Positions 10,888 through 19,006 of a DNA stretch of 64,000 nt are shown piece by piece. Made by a program: the position numbers and the translations under genes. This DNA comes from CAVXNP01 sp963763305 (GTDB taxonomy: Bacteria > Pseudomonadota > Gammaproteobacteria > Xanthomonadales > Rhodanobacteraceae), in the NCBI GenBank assembly GCA_963763305.1, contig CAVXNP010000001.1, forward strand, positions 1,426,001 through 1,490,000, in the 5' to 3' direction. Numbering within the stretch: position 1 is the stretch's first letter; the number at the start of each line of letters is the position of its first letter. The notes beneath the pieces were generated by a model. It saw nothing but the letters and a program-made list of their open reading frames with translations. It was not told the DNA's origin and did no database searches.

Positions 10888-11913
10888 CTAGAACGGCCCG
10901 AACAGTCCCTGCGGGTATTCCGGCTTCTGCTCGCGCGCCATCAGCAAGCGCACACCCTCGACCGGGGTCACTTCACCATGCAGTACCGCCCGGACGCCGC
11001 TGGAGATCGGCAGGTCCAGATGGTGCTGCTCGGCCAGTCGCGAGACCTCGTCTGCGGTCAGCACGCTCTCCACCACCTGCCCGATCTGACGTATGGCTTC
11101 ATGCAGCTCCACGCCCCGACCCAGCGCCAGCCCCAGCCGGCGGTTACGCGACAGGTCGCCGGTGCAGGTGAGCACCAGATCGCCCATCCCGGCCAGGCCC
11201 ATCAGGGTTTCCGGACGCGCGCCCAGGGCCAGCCCCAGGCGCAGCATCTCGTTCATGCCGCGAGTGATCAGTCCAGCCCGCGCATTGAGGCCAAGCTCCA
11301 TGCCGTCGGCGACACCGGTGGCCACGGCCAGCACGTTCTTCATCGCGCCGCCCAGTTCCGCGCCGAGCACGTCGCTGCCCGAATACGCGCGGAAGTTGCT
11401 CGCGTGCAACATGCCGGCGACCTGCTGGGCGAAGCCGGCATCGTCCGAATGCACTGTCACGGCACTGGGCAGACCCAGCGCCACCTCCTTGGCGAAGGAG
11501 GGGCCGGTCACCACCGCGGCGGCGCGACCGGGAAGCTTCTCGGCCACCAGTTCGTGCAGGAACCGGCTGGTCCCGGGCTCGAAGCCCTTGGTCGCCCAGG
11601 CGATGTTGGCGTCGGCGTCCAGCAGCGGCGCGATCTCGTCCAGCAGGGCTGCAAAGGCATGACTGGGCACCACGATGAGCACCACCCTGGCACCCCGCAC
11701 GGCTGCGGCCAGGTCGCTCTGGTAGCCAAGCGTGGCGGGCAGCTCGATACCCGGCAGGTAGCGCGCGTTGCAGCGGCTTGCCGCCATGGCGGCAAGCGCG
11801 TCGCTGTCACGCCCCCACAGCCGGGTCGGCACACCGTTGCGGCTGGTCAGCGCGGCCAGTGCGGTGCCCCACGAGCCGGCGCCCAGCACGCTGAGGGTCG
11901 GTTGGGTGGTCAA
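10888..11913 (-). CDS. gpsA: NAD(P)H-dependent glycerol-3-phosphate dehydrogenase
   Basis: GpsA reduces dihydroxyacetone phosphate to sn-glycerol 3-phosphate for phospholipid synthesis in the cytosol. At 341 residues it is the usual length. The Rossmann motif GAGSWGTALA is at residue 11, followed by the conserved VTGPSFAKE and AELGGAMKNVLAVA, with the substrate-contact GLAGMGDLVLTC in the C-terminal half. The start appears to be TTG 11913, nine bases after the secB stop, so secB and gpsA are cotranscribed as in Escherichia coli and Xanthomonas. No oddities. Confidence 0.95.
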   Translation of the reverse strand: MTTQPTLSVLGAGSWGTALAALTSRNGVPTRLWGRDSDALAAMAASRCNARYLPGIELPATLGYQSDLAAAVRGARVVLIVVPSHAFAALLDEIAPLLDADANIAWATKGFEPGTSRFLHELVAEKLPGRAAAVVTGPSFAKEVALGLPSAVTVHSDDAGFAQQVAGMLHASNFRAYSGSDVLGAELGGAMKNVLAVATGVADGMELGLNARAGLITRGMNEMLRLGLALGARPETLMGLAGMGDLVLTCTGDLSRNRRLGLALGRGVELHEAIRQIGQVVESVLTADEVSRLAEQHHLDLPISSGVRAVLHGEVTPVEGVRLLMAREQKPEYPQGLFGPF

Positions 11914-11922
11914 GGCGGTGGC

Positions 11923-12432
11923 TCAGCTGTTGAGGGTCGGCGTCTCTTGTCCGTCGCCCGGGTTGCGGCGCTGCTGCTCGGCGGCATACAGGGCGTCGAA
12001 GTTGATCGGCTGCAGCAGGAACGGGGGGAAACCGCCCTCGAGCACCAGCGAGGAGATCACCTGGCGCGCGTACGGAAACAGCAGGTTCGGGCAATAGCTG
12101 CCGACGATGCCGGCGTGGTCCGCTTCGCTGAAACCGGCAATGCCGAACAGGCCGGCCTGCTGCACCTCGGCCAGATAGGCGGTGCGCTCGCCGACGGTGC
12201 AGGTCAGGGTCAGGCTCAGCACCACTTCGTACAGATCGCCGCCCAGGTCGGTGGCGCGCTGGCCCAGGTTCAGCTGCACCTGCGGCTGCTGGTCGCTTTC
12301 GCCGATCTCCTGGAAGATCTGCGGCGCATTCGGCGCCTCGAAGGACAGGTCCTTCACGTAGATCTTCTGCAGCATCAGCTGCGGCTGGCCGTCCTGACCG
12401 CTGGACTGGCCGTTGGTGGTCTCGTCTGCCAT
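11923..12432 (-). CDS. secB: Protein-export chaperone SecB
   Basis: SecB is a cytosolic tetrameric chaperone that keeps preproteins unfolded and hands them to SecA. The 169-residue product has the family core: YVKDLSFEAPNAP, an aromatic substrate groove, CTVGERTAYLAEVQQAGLF, and GSYCPNLLFPYARQVI. The frame is open upstream to 12522, but ATG 12432 places the acidic, glutamine-rich N-terminus where it is normally found. It heads the secB-gpsA pair. The roughly 300 bases between it and rpmB carry the divergent promoters. Confidence 0.95.
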   Translation of the reverse strand: MADETTNGQSSGQDGQPQLMLQKIYVKDLSFEAPNAPQIFQEIGESDQQPQVQLNLGQRATDLGGDLYEVVLSLTLTCTVGERTAYLAEVQQAGLFGIAGFSEADHAGIVGSYCPNLLFPYARQVISSLVLEGGFPPFLLQPINFDALYAAEQQRRNPGDGQETPTLNS

Positions 12433-12533
12433 GGGAATCCCTCGCGCGAATATGCAATGAACAAAGGGGGCGATTGTTCCATACATCCCCGCACGCCGCC
12501 ATCGCCCCGGCGCTTCCGGCACTGCTCAAGGAT

Positions 12534-12563
12534 TGCGCAACCACCCGCTTCTGGGTGAGAATG
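12534..12563 (+). promoter_or_regulatory. Candidate sigma-70 promoter for rpmB-rpmG
   Basis: A TTGCGC hexamer at 12534-12539 and a GAGAAT hexamer at 12558-12563 preceded by TGG (spacer 18) lie about 170 bases before rpmB. The -35 match is moderate. This is the best sigma-70-like pair I could find in the secB-rpmB gap; the rest of the gap holds no gene. Confidence 0.35.
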
Positions 12564-12730
12564 CACGGCTCGACCCTGCCGACCCGATCACTCGGGACGT
12601 TCCGCGACGCGATGCGGACCTCGTGGCAACCGAAAAGCACCACCCTCCAGCATCGCGTGGCGCCTGGGCGCCGCTGGGCCGATATCGTCCTGGCCAATGG
12701 GCGATGAACCTATCGATTACGGAGGCCCTC

Positions 12731-12967
12731 ATGGCCCGTGTATGTCAAGTCACCGGAAAGGGTGTGCAGACCGGCAACAACGTCTCGCACGCCAACAACA
12801 AGACCCGTCGCCGCTGGTTGCCCAACCTGCATGAGCGTCGTTTCTGGGTGGCCAGCGAGAACCGCTGGATCAAGCTGCGCGTTTCCAACCATGCGCTGCG
12901 CACCATCGACAAGAATGGCATCGAGGCCGTGATCGCCCAGCTGCGTGCCCGCGGCGAGAAGGTCTGA
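12731..12967 (+). CDS. rpmB: 50S ribosomal protein L28
   Basis: L28 is a structural protein of the large ribosomal subunit. The 78-residue product begins MARVCQVTGKGVQTGNNVSH and continues with NNKTRRRWLPNLHERRFW, both characteristic of the family. The open frame reaches back to 12533, but ATG 12731 is preceded by a strong GGAGG (TACGGAGGCC) and gives the canonical length. It is the first gene of the rpmB-rpmG operon, ten bases before rpmG. This is the form without zinc-binding cysteine pairs: only one cysteine, near the N-terminus. Confidence 0.97.
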   Translation: MARVCQVTGKGVQTGNNVSHANNKTRRRWLPNLHERRFWVASENRWIKLRVSNHALRTIDKNGIEAVIAQLRARGEKV

Positions 12968-12977
12968 GGACTGAACC

Positions 12978-13145
12978 ATGGCTAACAAGACCCAAGACAA
13001 GATCCGCCTGATCTCTTCGGCCGGCACCGGCCACTTCTACACCACGCAGAAGAACAAGAAGAACACGCCGGAAAAGTTCGAGTTCAAGAAGTACGATCCG
13101 GTCGTGCGCAAGCACGTGATCTACAAGGAAGGCAAGATCAAGTAA
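12978..13145 (+). CDS. rpmG: 50S ribosomal protein L33
   Basis: A 55-residue large-subunit protein reading MANKTQDKIRLISSAGTGHF, then YTTQKNKKNTPEKFEFKKYD and a lysine-rich end at TAA 13143-13145. This is the cysteine-free (zinc-independent) L33 type typical of gammaproteobacteria. A ribosome site (GAGGA) lies eight bases before ATG 12978. It follows rpmB directly and is closed by an intrinsic terminator. Confidence 0.97.
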   Translation: MANKTQDKIRLISSAGTGHFYTTQKNKKNTPEKFEFKKYDPVVRKHVIYKEGKIK

Positions 13146-13164
13146 GCGATCTTCGCCGCCGTCG

Positions 13165-13194
13165 AAAAGACCCGCCCACGTGGCGGGTTTTTTT
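13165..13194 (+). terminator. Rho-independent terminator of rpmB-rpmG
   Basis: An A-rich lead (AAAAGA) is followed by the stem CCCGCC (13171-13176), a five-base loop and GGCGGG (13182-13187), then seven T residues (13188-13194). It starts 20 bases after the rpmG stop and is a textbook intrinsic terminator. Confidence 0.92.
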
Positions 13195-13371
13195 GTGCGC
13201 GCCGCGCCATCGTCACCGGCGCTTTCGCCAGGCGGGAGTCCAATGGGCCAGGGCCACCTGGCCGCATGGCGTCAACCACGGCATCGGCCGATCGTTGCAA
13301 CCGGCCCCTCCTGTTTTCGCCCTGCTTCGGCCCAGGGCAACAGGCGTTCAACTTTCCCGCCGGAGTCCGCC

Positions 13372-13887
13372 ATGTCCGCCACCCGTTGTCGTCCCATCGT
13401 GCCAGGCCTGCTCGCGCTGCTGGTCACTGCCACCGCGCACGCCCACCCGCCGACCGTCACCATCCGCTACGACCAGCCCGAGCAGTTCACCGAAGCGCGC
13501 GAGTATCGTCCAGCGACAGCCTCCGGGACGCGCACGGACTATCTGGAGCCGCTCCAGCACTACATGCGCCGGCAGGCGGCCAGGATCCTGCAGGACGATC
13601 AGGTGCTGGAGGTGACCATCACCGATGTCGACCGCGCCGGCTCCTATCTGCCCACAGCCACCTCGCCGTACCCGGTCCGGGTGGTCAGCGAGCTCTACCC
13701 GCCACGGATCAACCTGCACTTTCGGCTGACCGACGGCCAGGGTCATGTGCTGAGGCAGGGCCAGCGCAAGCTCATCGGCCTGGGTTTCCTGCAGGACGCG
13801 CCAGGCGCCGGCTTGAGCACCGACCCACTGCGTTTTGAGAAGCGACTCATCGACCGCTGGTTGCGACACGGTGCGGACCGACTCTAG
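13372..13887 (+). CDS. DUF3016 family exported protein
   Basis: A 171-residue protein with a signal peptide (LLALLVTATAHA) and the DUF3016 body: an N-terminal VTIRYDQPEQFTEAREY, LQHYMRRQAARIL, the signature LEVTITDVDRAGSY, YPPRINLHFRLTDGQG and a final DPLRFEKRLIDRWL. The family occurs in gammaproteobacteria and has no known function; it is presumably periplasmic. ATG 13372 is chosen because it gives the signal peptide; the frame is open further upstream but only across the terminator region. It stands alone between rpmG and a repeat-bearing gap. Confidence 0.8.
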   Translation: MSATRCRPIVPGLLALLVTATAHAHPPTVTIRYDQPEQFTEAREYRPATASGTRTDYLEPLQHYMRRQAARILQDDQVLEVTITDVDRAGSYLPTATSPYPVRVVSELYPPRINLHFRLTDGQGHVLRQGQRKLIGLGFLQDAPGAGLSTDPLRFEKRLIDRWLRHGADRL

Positions 13888-14214
13888 AACCACTCACCGA
13901 TGGCCCAAAGTCGGCCTTGCGCCGAACGAACCGCAGGCCCGTACGGCGGGCTGTGAGCAGGGCAGGCGCAGGGTGGGCTTGAGCCCACCAGGCCAACGAA
14001 GCGGAAAGGCCAAAGTGCCAAAGTGCAAAAGCACGCACGAGTCGAAGAGCTGGTGGGCTGAAGCCCACCCTACCCACGCATGTGACCGTACGCTGCCGCG
14101 GGTGGCAGGGGGCGTACCGCAGCAAGAGCCGAAGAGCTGATGGGCTCAAGCCGGCCGTCCACCTGCCGAAGCGGTGGACCAAGACCCAACTGGGTCCGCC
14201 GGCCGCTACGTTGC
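13888..14214. repeat. Intergenic region with REP-like palindromes
   Basis: This 327-base gap has no credible gene. It carries palindromes of one family: GGTGGGCTTGAGCCCACC at 13972-13989, GGTGGGCTGAAGCCCACC at 14052-14069, and a degenerate copy GATGGGCTCAAGCC near 14139-14152. The last two are each preceded by the same GAAGAGCT. Short GTGGGCT(T/G)(G/A)AGCCCAC palindromes resemble dispersed REP-type sequences of gammaproteobacteria. The gap separates convergent genes, so the hairpins may also end transcription. Confidence 0.6.
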
Positions 14215-15408
14215 TCAGGCGCCCGCCAGCGAGTAGCCCTTGAGCCTGGCGGCGAAGTCTTCCAGCGCGCGGATACCGCTCTGTTCGGCTTCGGCGATCC
14301 ACTGCTGCAGACCTTTCAGTGTCTGCTCGGCCCCGCGCTGCTCCATCAGGGCGGCCAGACGGTTGCGGTACTCGTAGACGGTCTTCAGCGTGGGACGCCG
14401 CGCCAGCACGTTGTGCAGCTTGTCGCGGCCCTCGTGGTCCAGCCAGCGGCCGCCATCGGCCAGCGCCCGGCGCACGCGCCGCGGCACCGACCTGAGATTG
14501 TCGCCGGCGTGCTGCGCTTCCTCGCGCAGGGTCGGCACCATCACGCCGCGGTAGAAATCGGTCATCGCCTGGAAGCGGTGGGTAAGCACCGCCTTCAGCG
14601 TGTCGGTATCGGGCAGGCTCACATTGGGGCGCACGTCCAGCGAAGGCGCCACGCGCAACACCTTGGCCAGGCCCACCGCGCGCAGCGCGCAGATCGCCGC
14701 CCAGCCGATGTCGAACTCCCACTTGCGCAGCGCGAACTTGGCCGAGCTGGGGAAGGCGTGGTGATTGTTGTGCAGCTCTTCGCCACCGATCCAGAAAGCC
14801 CACGGAATGAGGTTGCGCGCGGTGTCGGCGCTCTCGAAATTACGGTAGCCGGCCCAGTGGCCGATGCCGTTGACGAAGCCGGCGGCCCAGAACGGGATCC
14901 ACACCATCTGCAGCGCCCACATCGCCACGCCGATCACGCCGAACAGCGCAAAGCTGATGAACAGCATCAGGGTCGGGCCCCAGTACGGGTGGGCGCCGTA
15001 GACATGACGCTCCAGCCAGTCGTCCGGTGTGCCGCGGCCGTACTTCTCCAGGTCTTCCGGCACCTCGCTGGCGTCGCGGTACAGCGACACGCCGTCCCAG
15101 AACACCTTCTTGATGCCGTAGATCATCGGGCTGTGCGGATCTTCGGCGGTCTCCACCTTGGCGTGGTGCTTGCGGTGTACCGCCACCCACTCCTTGGTGA
15201 CCATGCCGGTGGTGAGCCAGCCCCAGAAGCGGAAGAAGTGCGCCACCACCGGATGCAGGTCGACGCCGCGATGGGTCTGGCACCGATGCAGATACAGCGT
15301 CACCGTGAAGATGGTGAGCTGGGTCATGATCAGCAGGTAGACCAGCTTGGAGAGCCAACCGGCGCCAGTCGCGCCGTCGTTGAGAAAATTCAGTACTGCG
15401 TCGAGCAT
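14215..15408 (-). CDS. Fatty acid desaturase (delta-9 acyl-lipid/acyl-CoA type)
   Basis: A membrane di-iron desaturase that introduces a double bond into saturated acyl chains, controlling membrane fluidity. Counting from ATG 15408, the three histidine boxes are HRCQTH (41-46), HRKHH (78-82) and HNNHH (213-217), the usual SCD/Ole1-like spacing, with hydrophobic segments between them. The C-terminal 130 residues are a hydrophilic, helical extension seen in proteobacterial members. An in-frame TTG at 15432 could add eight residues; ATG 15408 (MLDAVLNFLN) is preferred. Divergent from the ABC cassette across about 135 bases. Confidence 0.9.
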   Translation of the reverse strand: MLDAVLNFLNDGATGAGWLSKLVYLLIMTQLTIFTVTLYLHRCQTHRGVDLHPVVAHFFRFWGWLTTGMVTKEWVAVHRKHHAKVETAEDPHSPMIYGIKKVFWDGVSLYRDASEVPEDLEKYGRGTPDDWLERHVYGAHPYWGPTLMLFISFALFGVIGVAMWALQMVWIPFWAAGFVNGIGHWAGYRNFESADTARNLIPWAFWIGGEELHNNHHAFPSSAKFALRKWEFDIGWAAICALRAVGLAKVLRVAPSLDVRPNVSLPDTDTLKAVLTHRFQAMTDFYRGVMVPTLREEAQHAGDNLRSVPRRVRRALADGGRWLDHEGRDKLHNVLARRPTLKTVYEYRNRLAALMEQRGAEQTLKGLQQWIAEAEQSGIRALEDFAARLKGYSLAGA

Positions 15409-15544
15409 GGAAACACCGCGGAAGTTGAACAATGAGTCTAACCAAGGGTTTCCCTACCCGCCAGCATCCTTGCATGGCGTCACACCGGCGAAACCGGAAC
15501 TGCCACCCATTGTTTAAACGTGGGGGCAACGTGACAATCAGGCA

Positions 15545-16288
15545 ATGATCCTGCCACACCCGCTGTTAACGCTGGAGCAAGTAAGTCGTCGCCGAGCCGG
15601 CCGGCAGGCCGTGCAAGATCTCGGCCTGCGACTGGATCGCGGCCAGGTGCTGGGCCTGCTGGGCATCAATGGCGCCGGCAAGTCGACCACGCTGTCGATG
15701 ATCGCCGGCGCACTGGCACCGGACAGCGGAACCATACGGCTCGACGGTGTCGACCTGGCCGAGTCCCCGGAGCGGGCCCGCCGACTGGTCGGCTGGCTGC
15801 CCGAACGTGCCCCGTTGTGGCAGGAACTGACGGTAAACGAACATCTGGACACGCATGGTCGCCTGCGCGGCCTGAGCGGTGCGTCGCTGCGTAATGCGCG
15901 CCGGGCGATCATCGAGCGCCTGGAGCTCGCGCCGCTGGCGCGGCGCCTGGCCGGCGTGCTGTCGCAAGGACAGCGGCAGCGGCTGGGACTGGCCTGCGCC
16001 CTGCTGCATGGACCGGCGCTGCTGGTGCTGGACGAGCCCGGCAACGCGCTCGATCCGGTGCAGGTCGCTTCGTTGCGTGCGCTGATCCGCGCGCAGGCCG
16101 AGGCCGGTTGCGCAGTGATTCTGTCCACCCATCTGTTGTCCGAGGTGACCGCCGTGTGCGACCGCGTGGCGATCCTGCACGAGGGCACGCTGCGTCACGA
16201 GGGGCCGGTCGTACGCGACGACCATGCCGCGCTGGAGCGGATCTTCTTCGACGTGGCGATGAACGGCCGCCGGGCAGACGCCGCATGA
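15545..16288 (+). CDS. ABC transporter ATP-binding protein (GldA-like)
   Basis: A 247-residue ABC-2-type ATPase with Walker A GINGAGKST near residue 42, the ABC signature LSQGQRQRLGLA, Walker B LLVLDEP and the switch histidine in ILSTHLL. It resembles the ATPase of the GldA/GldF/GldG or NosF-type cassettes. It starts an operon: its last four bases (ATGA) are shared with the permease start, and the GldG-like and DUF4340 genes follow. Cargo is unknown. The ATG at 15545 has only a weak ribosome site. Confidence 0.9.
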   Translation: MILPHPLLTLEQVSRRRAGRQAVQDLGLRLDRGQVLGLLGINGAGKSTTLSMIAGALAPDSGTIRLDGVDLAESPERARRLVGWLPERAPLWQELTVNEHLDTHGRLRGLSGASLRNARRAIIERLELAPLARRLAGVLSQGQRQRLGLACALLHGPALLVLDEPGNALDPVQVASLRALIRAQAEAGCAVILSTHLLSEVTAVCDRVAILHEGTLRHEGPVVRDDHAALERIFFDVAMNGRRADAA

Positions 16289-17070
16289 GCGTACTGGCGG
16301 TGATGCGGCTGGAGCTGCGCCGGCTGTTCGTGCGCCCGCTGGGCTGGGTGCTGGGCGCGCTGGCACTGGCCGAACTGGCATGGCGCTTCGTGCTGCTGCT
16401 GGGCGGTTTCCTGGCAGCCCAGGTGCGGCTGGCGGGCAACCCCGGTGGCCCGGGCTATACCGACCTGGTCGCGGTGCCGCTGCTGAGCAGCATGCTGACC
16501 GGGGGCTTCCTGCCGTTCGGACTGGCCGAGCTGGCCCTGGTGATCGTGCCGCTGCTGACCATGTCGCTGCTTGCCGGCGAGCGCAGCAATGGCACGCTGC
16601 CGCTGCTGCTGGCCAGCGGTTCCCCGGCCTGGCAGATCGTGCTGGGCAAATACCTGGCCGTGCTGGCCTGGTTGCTCGGCTGGCTGGCGCTGGTCCTGGC
16701 CATGCCATTGTGCGTGGCGCACGGTACCCACCCGGACTGGGGCAAGCTGGCCGCGGCCAGCCTCGGGCTGGCGCTGATGCTCGCTTGCCTGGCAGCGATC
16801 GGCACGGCCTGCTCCGCCTACGCCTCGCACCCGGCGATCGCCGCCGCCACCAGCCTGATGCTGGGGCTGGCGCTGTGGACCATCAACCTGGGGGCGCAGG
16901 TTGCGGGGGTCGACAACGGCCTGATCAACTGGCTGGCGCTGACCACTCATCTGGAGAATCTGCTGCGCGGACTGGTCTCCAGTGCCGACCTGGCCTGGTT
17001 CGCCTTGTTCACGGCGGCGGCGCTGGTGCTGGGCAGTCATCGCCTGGCCACCGAGCGGAGGCGCCACTGA
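16285..17070 (+). CDS. ABC transporter permease (ABC-2 type, GldF-like)
   Basis: A 261-residue inner-membrane permease with about six hydrophobic segments, including LGWVLGALALAELAW, GLAELALVIVPLLTMSLLAGE and YLAVLAWLLGWLALVLAMPL. The E-x-x-x-G-x-x-x-x-LL element after the second or third segment (LAGERSNGTLPLLLASG) is characteristic of ABC-2 permeases coupling to the ATPase. The ATG overlaps the ATPase stop and its stop overlaps the next start (TGATG), so the cassette is translationally coupled. Partner of the preceding ATPase. Confidence 0.88.
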   Translation: MSVLAVMRLELRRLFVRPLGWVLGALALAELAWRFVLLLGGFLAAQVRLAGNPGGPGYTDLVAVPLLSSMLTGGFLPFGLAELALVIVPLLTMSLLAGERSNGTLPLLLASGSPAWQIVLGKYLAVLAWLLGWLALVLAMPLCVAHGTHPDWGKLAAASLGLALMLACLAAIGTACSAYASHPAIAAATSLMLGLALWTINLGAQVAGVDNGLINWLALTTHLENLLRGLVSSADLAWFALFTAAALVLGSHRLATERRRH

Positions 17071-18425
17071 TGCGCCTGGCCCCACGTATCGAAGGCTGGC
17101 TTTTCGTGTTGGCGGTGCTGCTGGCTGCGGGCGCCACCGGCTATCTGACCGACCGTGCCCCGGTGGTCGCCGACTGGACCGCCGGTGAGCGCGCCAGCCT
17201 GTCGCCGGAAACCCGTGCGGTGCTGGCCCAGCTGCCCGGCCCGGTGCAGATCGTCAGCTACGCGAGCCCTCGCGGCGACCTGCGGCAGCGGGTGGCGGCG
17301 TTCATCAAACGCTACAGCCGACTGAAGCCGGACCTGACCCTGCGCTTCGTCGACCCGGAGCTGGACCCGGCGGCGATGCGCGCCCAGGGCATCACCGTGG
17401 ACGGCGAACTGGTGCTGCATTACCGCGGCCGCGAGCGGCGCCTGGACGAGCTCTCCCGCGAAAGCAGCCTGACCAATGCGCTGGAGCAACTGGCCCGCGG
17501 CGAGGACCGGCTGGTCGCCTTCGTCGGAGGCGACGGCGAGCGGCGACCCGACGGGGTGGCCAACGCCGACCTGGGCACCTTCGTGGGCAACCTGCAGAAG
17601 CGCGGCATGCGCGCGGTACCGCTGAACTTCAGCCAGGTCACTTCGGTGCCGCAGCACACCGATCTGGTGGTGCTGGCCAGCCCGACCCTGCCATTGCCCG
17701 AGGGGGCGGTGAAGGCGCTGGTCGATTACCTGGCCGACGGCGGCAACCTGCTGTGGCTGAGCGAGCCGGGCAATGACGACCTGCACCTGCGGCCACTGGA
17801 GGACGCCCTGGGGATCCGTGTGCTGCCAGGGGTGCTGGTCGACGGCAGCGGCGCCGCGCTGGGCTTGAAGGACCCGCGCATGCTGGCGCTGGGCGACTAT
17901 CCGGCGCAGGCGATCACCCGCGGCTTCAGCCTGACCACGCTGTTCCCGCAGGCATCGGCGCTGGCCCTGACCCACCGCAGCGCCTGGCACGTCGTACCGT
18001 TTCTGCGCTCCGGTCCGCAGAGCTGGACCGAGTTCCAGCCGATCGCCAACGACGCCGGCTCCACCATCCGCTACGACGCCGACGCCGGCGAGCTCAAGGG
18101 GCCGCTGGACTTCGGTTTCGCCCTGTCGCGGCTGTCGCCGAGCCCGGACAAGGGCGAGCAGCGCGTGGCGGTGATCGGCGATGGCGACTTCCTCTCCAAC
18201 ACCTTCCTCGGCAACGGCGGCAACCGCGCCCTGGGCGAGCGCCTGTTCGACTGGCTACTGGGCGACGACGCGCTGGTGAACCTGCCGCCGCGCGGCGCCC
18301 CCGACCGCCTGCTGCAGATCTCCCAGAGCGAACTGAACGTGCTGAGCCTGGGCTTCATGCTTGGATTGCCGGCGCTGTTGCTGGCCCTGGGCGGATCGAT
18401 CGCCTGGCTTCGGCGCCGGCGCTGA
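17070..18425 (+). CDS. GldG-family ABC transporter auxiliary protein
   Basis: A 451-residue protein with an N-terminal membrane anchor (WLFVLAVLLAAGATGYL), a long periplasmic alpha/beta domain of the ABC_transp_aux type (QIVSYASP, VAFVGGDGERRPDGVAN, DLVVLASPTLPLPEGAVKAL, LLWLSEPG) and a C-terminal membrane helix (LGLPALLLALGGSIAWL) followed by RRRR. In Bacteroidetes, GldG works with GldA/GldF in gliding; here in a proteobacterium the role is unknown, and such proteins are annotated only as Gldg family. It overlaps the permease stop and is three bases from the DUF4340 gene. Confidence 0.85.
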   Translation: MRLAPRIEGWLFVLAVLLAAGATGYLTDRAPVVADWTAGERASLSPETRAVLAQLPGPVQIVSYASPRGDLRQRVAAFIKRYSRLKPDLTLRFVDPELDPAAMRAQGITVDGELVLHYRGRERRLDELSRESSLTNALEQLARGEDRLVAFVGGDGERRPDGVANADLGTFVGNLQKRGMRAVPLNFSQVTSVPQHTDLVVLASPTLPLPEGAVKALVDYLADGGNLLWLSEPGNDDLHLRPLEDALGIRVLPGVLVDGSGAALGLKDPRMLALGDYPAQAITRGFSLTTLFPQASALALTHRSAWHVVPFLRSGPQSWTEFQPIANDAGSTIRYDADAGELKGPLDFGFALSRLSPSPDKGEQRVAVIGDGDFLSNTFLGNGGNRALGERLFDWLLGDDALVNLPPRGAPDRLLQISQSELNVLSLGFMLGLPALLLALGGSIAWLRRRR

Positions 18426-18428
18426 ACG

Positions 18429-18920
18429 ATGAGCCGGCGCCACCGCCAGCGCACGATCCTGGCACTGGCCGTGCTGGCGCTGGTCGGCTGGGCCTGGTGG
18501 CAGCGCGCGCAGGACCTGCGGCACGCCCCCGGCACCCTGCTGGGGCTGCGCCCGGACACGATCAGCCGGGTCGAACTGCAGCTGCGGCCCGGCCCGGTGG
18601 AGCACTACCGCAAGCGCGACGGCCACTGGTGGCGTGTCGACGGAGCGCCGGTGCGCGCCGACGACGGGCGCCTGGCCGACCTGACCGAGATCGCTTCGGC
18701 CCCGGTGCTGGCCTGGCGGCCGATCGCCGACTTCGAGCCGGCGCGGATCGGGCTGGATCCACCGATGGCGGTTCTGACCCTGGATGGCCACCGGCTGCAG
18801 TTCGGCGACACCGCGGCGACCCGGCCGACCCGCTACGTGCGGGTCGGCGCTCGCGTGGCGCAGGTTTCCGTGCGCCACACGCCACGTGCGGCACGACGCG
18901 AAACCACCCGCGCGAACTGA
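18429..18920 (+). CDS. DUF4340-type protein of the GldG cassette
   Basis: A 163-residue protein with an N-terminal membrane anchor (ILALAVLALVGWAWW) and a beta-rich periplasmic part containing ISRVELQLRPGPVEHYRKRD, WWRVDGAPV, LTEIASAPVLAW and RPTRYVRVGARVAQVSV. This is the short, single-repeat form of DUF4340, found as the last gene of ABC-GldG cassettes. It likely sits beside the GldG-like protein on the outer face of the inner membrane; its function is not established. It starts three bases after the preceding stop, so it is the fourth gene of the operon. Confidence 0.7.
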   Translation: MSRRHRQRTILALAVLALVGWAWWQRAQDLRHAPGTLLGLRPDTISRVELQLRPGPVEHYRKRDGHWWRVDGAPVRADDGRLADLTEIASAPVLAWRPIADFEPARIGLDPPMAVLTLDGHRLQFGDTAATRPTRYVRVGARVAQVSVRHTPRAARRETTRAN

Positions 18921-19006
18921 GACCGACGCCGGGTTCGCGGCGTGCCTCGTCTGCAGCCAGCCCGACCTGCTATTTTTGCCGACCGCTCCACGCTTCCGGA
19001 TCACCA

